Positions 6,425-8,473 of a stretch of DNA of 8,473 bases are shown here, in pieces. Origin of the DNA: Actinomycetes bacterium (GTDB lineage: Bacteria > Actinomycetota > Actinomycetes > Actinomycetales > Cellulomonadaceae); NCBI GenBank assembly GCA_023460255.1, contig JAEWQZ010000101.1, positions 1 to 8,473 on the forward strand, given 5' to 3'. The notes under the pieces were generated by a model. The model saw only the letters and a list, made by a program, of their open reading frames with translations. It did not search any database and had not been told where the DNA came from. The translations under genes and the position numbers were made by a program. Numbering within the stretch: the first letter of the stretch is position 1; every line of letters begins with the position of its first letter.

Positions 6425-8221
6425 TCACCAACCGCCGGCGATCTGCGTCTTCATGTGGAACCCGTAACCGGGCTTGCCCGCGTAGAGCCAGAGGTTGCCG
6501 GACGGGTCGCGGCCCACGAGGTCGCCGATGCCGTCACGGTTGAGGTCCGCGCCCGACGCGAAGGTGTAGCCGAGCCAGCCGTGGCCGACCCGGATGCGCT
6601 GCGCGAAGTAGCCGCCTCCGCGCCCGGCGTAGAACCAGAGCACACCGGCCTCGTCGATGCCGAGGATGTCGGCCCGGCCGTCGCGGTTCTGGTCCCCGGC
6701 CGCGTAGAGCTGGAAGCCGTTCCACCCGTGGCCCACCTGCACGCGCTTGCCGAAGGTGCCGGTCCCCTTGCCCGGGTACAGCCACAGCTTGCCCTCGGGG
6801 TCGATGGCGAGCAGGTCGGCGGCGCGGTCACCCGAGACATCCCCCGCGGGCGTGATCCGGAAGCCGGTCCACCCGTGGCCGATCTGGCTGCGCGGGGCGA
6901 ACCGGGCCTTGCCGTCGACCGGGTACAGCCACAGGGCGCCGTCCGCGTCGGCCGCGACCAGGTCGCCCCGGCCGTCGCCGTTCCAGTCGCCGGGGGCGTA
7001 GACCCGCAGGTCGCGCCAGCCCAGGCCGAAGACGCGCACGGGCCCGAGCCGGCCGCCCGGCTCGCCGGGGAACACCGTCAGGCGACCCACGTCGTCGACG
7101 GCGGCGACGTCACCCCAGCCGTCGTTGGTCAGGTCCGGGGCCCCGATGATCTGCCGGTAGGGCGGCACGGGCATCGACGTCGCCAGCTGGGCCCACGTCG
7201 CGTTGTCGAGCACACCGGTCACGGGCACCCCGACGGCCGCCTGGTAGGCGAGCAGCCGGGTCAGCGTCGCCGGGCCGAAGTCGCCGTCGACGGCCAGCCC
7301 CAGGAGGCTCTGCGCGAGGGCCACGTGCGTGCCCGTCCCGCCCGGGAGCGTCACCGGGTAGGCGCTGTAGGGCGGCTGGGGCAGCTTGCCCGGGCACGGC
7401 GTCGTCCGCGGCCCGGTGTACCGGGGGGCGTACTGGCCGGCGTAGACGCGGCAGGGCCCGACGTCGGGAGTGGTGACGGGGACGCCGGTCCACCAGGAGG
7501 TGCGGCCCATCGCGCCGTCCCACGTGAAGCTGAAGTGGAGGTGGTCGGTGTGCGGGATCGGCCCGGTGTACGCCTCGGGTGCCGCCGGCCGGTGGGTGTA
7601 CCAGATCTTCTTGTTCCAGATGATGTACATGATCCCGAAGCGGCGGGCGAGCGCCCCGGAGTCGGCCGAGAGCCACGCGAGGACGGCGTCGCCGAGGGCC
7701 CGCTCGCCCGCGTCGTAGGCGTTCATCGTCCAGTCGAGGGCGCGGCCCTCCGCGTGCTGGGTGCCGTCGCCGAGGACGCACCGGCGCGACGTGTGGTACC
7801 GCGTCTTGCCCCAGTGGGTGGACACGAGGTTCGCGAACGCGAGGATGCCGGGCTTGTCGTTCGGGTCGCACGACGTGCTGGGCTGGTAGCCGGGGAACGC
7901 GTCGAGCACGGCGGGCAGCACCTTGGTGGGGGGGCGGGTGACACCGCCGGCGAACGCGAGAGGCGGCTCGACCGGGACCTCGACGGCGGGCAGGGCGCCG
8001 CCGACCGGCTCGTCGACGGGCACGTCGGCGTTCGCGGGGGCGTCCGGCCCCGGGTCGTCAGCGGTCGGCACGACGAGGGTCGCGACGTCGCCCGCGACGG
8101 GGCCGGCCGGGAGCGGGCCGGCGGAGGCCGGCACCCAGGCGGTGGCGACGAGCGCGCCGGCGAGGCCCATGGTGAGGGCGCGCGCGGCGGTGCGGGCGAG
8201 AGGTCCGGGGGCGGTGCTCAT
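6425..8221 (-). CDS. secreted M15/LAS-type peptidoglycan metallopeptidase with PG-binding domain and VCBS repeats
   Basis: A 598-residue exported protein that probably cuts peptidoglycan cross-links or stems. The signal peptide is at 1-34 (hydrophobic LTMGLAGALVATAWVPASAG), then a Pro/Asp/Val-rich linker to about 100. The catalytic domain (about 105-245) has the LAS-family zinc ligands: H156 and D163 in HAEGRALD (HxxGxAxD) and H227 and/or H229 in HTDHLHF, with D226 as possible general base. Cysteines C118, C148, C257 and C276 may form disulfides. A peptidoglycan_binding_1 domain is at about 296-349 (ALAQSLLGLAVDGDFGPATL). Five repeats of about 49 residues fill 361-598, each with a calcium loop of the DxNxDGxxD type (363-371, 411-420, 460-469, 509-518, 559-567) and an LWLYPGKG-like strand, as in VCBS/FG-GAP propellers. 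ATG 8221 is supported by GAGGA seven bases before it and by the signal peptide. The exact cleavage specificity cannot be told. Confidence 0.9.
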   Translation of the reverse strand: MSTAPGPLARTAARALTMGLAGALVATAWVPASAGPLPAGPVAGDVATLVVPTADDPGPDAPANADVPVDEPVGGALPAVEVPVEPPLAFAGGVTRPPTKVLPAVLDAFPGYQPSTSCDPNDKPGILAFANLVSTHWGKTRYHTSRRCVLGDGTQHAEGRALDWTMNAYDAGERALGDAVLAWLSADSGALARRFGIMYIIWNKKIWYTHRPAAPEAYTGPIPHTDHLHFSFTWDGAMGRTSWWTGVPVTTPDVGPCRVYAGQYAPRYTGPRTTPCPGKLPQPPYSAYPVTLPGGTGTHVALAQSLLGLAVDGDFGPATLTRLLAYQAAVGVPVTGVLDNATWAQLATSMPVPPYRQIIGAPDLTNDGWGDVAAVDDVGRLTVFPGEPGGRLGPVRVFGLGWRDLRVYAPGDWNGDGRGDLVAADADGALWLYPVDGKARFAPRSQIGHGWTGFRITPAGDVSGDRAADLLAIDPEGKLWLYPGKGTGTFGKRVQVGHGWNGFQLYAAGDQNRDGRADILGIDEAGVLWFYAGRGGGYFAQRIRVGHGWLGYTFASGADLNRDGIGDLVGRDPSGNLWLYAGKPGYGFHMKTQIAGGW

Positions 8222-8228
8222 GGCGAGG

Positions 8229-8233
8229 TCCTC
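8229..8233 (-). promoter_or_regulatory. ribosome binding site of the secreted peptidase
   Basis: GAGGA seven bases before ATG 8221. It supports this start over upstream in-frame codons that would place a long polar segment before the signal peptide. Confidence 0.75.
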
Positions 8234-8270
8234 GGGTGGGTGGCGACGGACGCGTTGTGCGACCTTCTGC

Positions 8271-8296
8271 ATCGGCCGACCGGGTGAATTCCTTGA
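8271..8296 (-). promoter_or_regulatory. putative sigma-28 (FliA/WhiG-type) promoter of the secreted peptidase
   Basis: On the minus strand, CTCAAG (TCAA at 8296-8293), sixteen bases, then GCCGAT (8276-8271). The established FliA/WhiG pattern is TAAA-N15/16-GCCGATAA. The -10 element matches six of its first six bases and the -35 element three of four, with correct spacing. Transcription would start near 8262, giving an untranslated leader of about 40 bases that includes the GAGGA site. An ATG at 8273-8271 overlaps the -10 and so is not a start codon if the promoter is real. Confidence 0.55.
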
Positions 8297-8334
8297 GCCC
8301 GCGGACGGTGACGCAGCCCACGTCCCGGCTCGGC

Positions 8335-8378
8335 GGACCGGCTCACAGGACCGGCTCACAAGACCGGTTCACAGGACC
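8335..8378. repeat. 13-bp tandem repeat, three copies plus a partial
   Basis: GGACCGGCTCACA at 8335-8347 and 8348-8360 is identical. A third copy at 8361-8373 differs at two bases, and GGACC at 8374-8378 starts a fourth. On the minus strand each copy contains TGTGA. The first one met supplies the stop codon of the gene at the right edge (8371-8369), and the next two give TGA in the other two frames because 13 is not a multiple of three. Confidence 0.85.
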
Positions 8379-8473
8379 AGGCGCAGCCGGCGGTCGGCCG
8401 CCGCGAGCCGCACCGTCTGCCCCCAGGTGGCGGTCAGGCGGTCCGCCTCGAGCCCGTCGCCGAAGACCACCAG
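8369..8473 (-). CDS. C-terminal fragment, possibly an NAD kinase (partial)
   Basis: The last 34 codons of a gene entering from the right edge, ending at TGA 8371-8369. It reads LVVFGDGLEADRLTATWG, then a strand pattern QTVRLAAADRRLRLVL. The order hydrophobic-strand, DG, L, (G)x-V-x-L ... R-L-R-L-V resembles the extreme C-terminus of the NAD/diacylglycerol kinase superfamily, where VDG ... GD-V-V ... LV closes the C-terminal beta domain. The fragment is too short to be sure. The 147 bases to the next gene, with a promoter of their own, suggest that the peptidase is a separate unit. Confidence 0.6.
   Translation of the reverse strand: MVVFGDGLEADRLTATWGQTVRLAAADRRLRLVL

Noticed and set aside
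5496..6467. 323-residue plus-strand and 184-residue minus-strand (5641-6195) open frames over the intergenic region
   Set aside because: Both yield low-complexity Arg/Pro/Ala proteins and overlap better supported genes; the VTDVTHVTSH-like stretch is just the translated 9-bp repeat.
8222..8273. Upstream ATG (8273) as start of the secreted peptidase, MQKVAQRV...
   Set aside because: It overlaps the candidate -10 box, lacks a ribosome site and would bury the signal peptide behind a charged 17-residue segment, whereas ATG 8221 has GAGGA at proper spacing.
6455..8287. 610-residue open frame on the plus strand
   Set aside because: It is the antisense shadow of the secreted peptidase; the product is Val/Arg/Gly-rich without motifs, while the minus strand has signal peptide, catalytic motifs and repeats.
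1..8473. CRISPR array, rRNA genes or insertion sequence
   Set aside because: No regularly spaced repeats of 24-40 bases, no conserved rRNA segments and no transposase motifs were seen.

Overview
The window has the very high GC content, GC-ending codons and gene families of an actinobacterium. A Cellulomonas-like, possibly motile organism is my inference. It joins what looks like the end of an integrated conjugative element (left half) to ordinary chromosome (right half), with a tRNA-Lys gene at the join. Every gene I can support is on the minus strand and reads right to left.

Left half, 1-4306. The main gene (187-3714) encodes a MobF/TrwC-TraI type relaxase fused to a RecD-like helicase, usually called TraA in actinobacteria. 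It carries the twin-tyrosine motif, the three-histidine metal site and the helicase motifs. Four bases downstream starts a small membrane protein that runs off the left edge. Upstream, ending in a TGATG overlap with the relaxase start, is an open frame for a small protein with two four-cysteine zinc-finger-like motifs. That frame has no normal start codon and may be frameshifted. Between it and the tRNA lie about 210 non-coding bases with short palindromes and direct repeats, which could be an oriT or recombination-protein sites. No integrase gene and no second copy of the tRNA end is visible, so the other end of the element would lie beyond position 1.

Join, 4307-4382. A complete tRNA-Lys(TTT) with encoded CCA has its 3' end facing the conjugation genes. 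This is the usual geometry for an element inserted at a tRNA 3' end.

Right half, 4383-8473. A two-gene operon with an ATGA overlap encodes an exported protein and a four-helix membrane protein, neither of known function. Next is a 390-base gap with a striking nested inverted-repeat structure, then a 77-residue zinc-ribbon-like protein of the DUF7455 kind. A large secreted LAS/M15-type metallopeptidase follows, with a peptidoglycan-binding domain and five VCBS/FG-GAP calcium repeats. A sequence matching the FliA/WhiG sigma-28 promoter pattern lies just upstream of it, which suggests control together with motility genes. The right edge holds the last 34 codons of a gene that may encode an NAD kinase, ending in a 13-bp tandem repeat that places TGA in all three frames.
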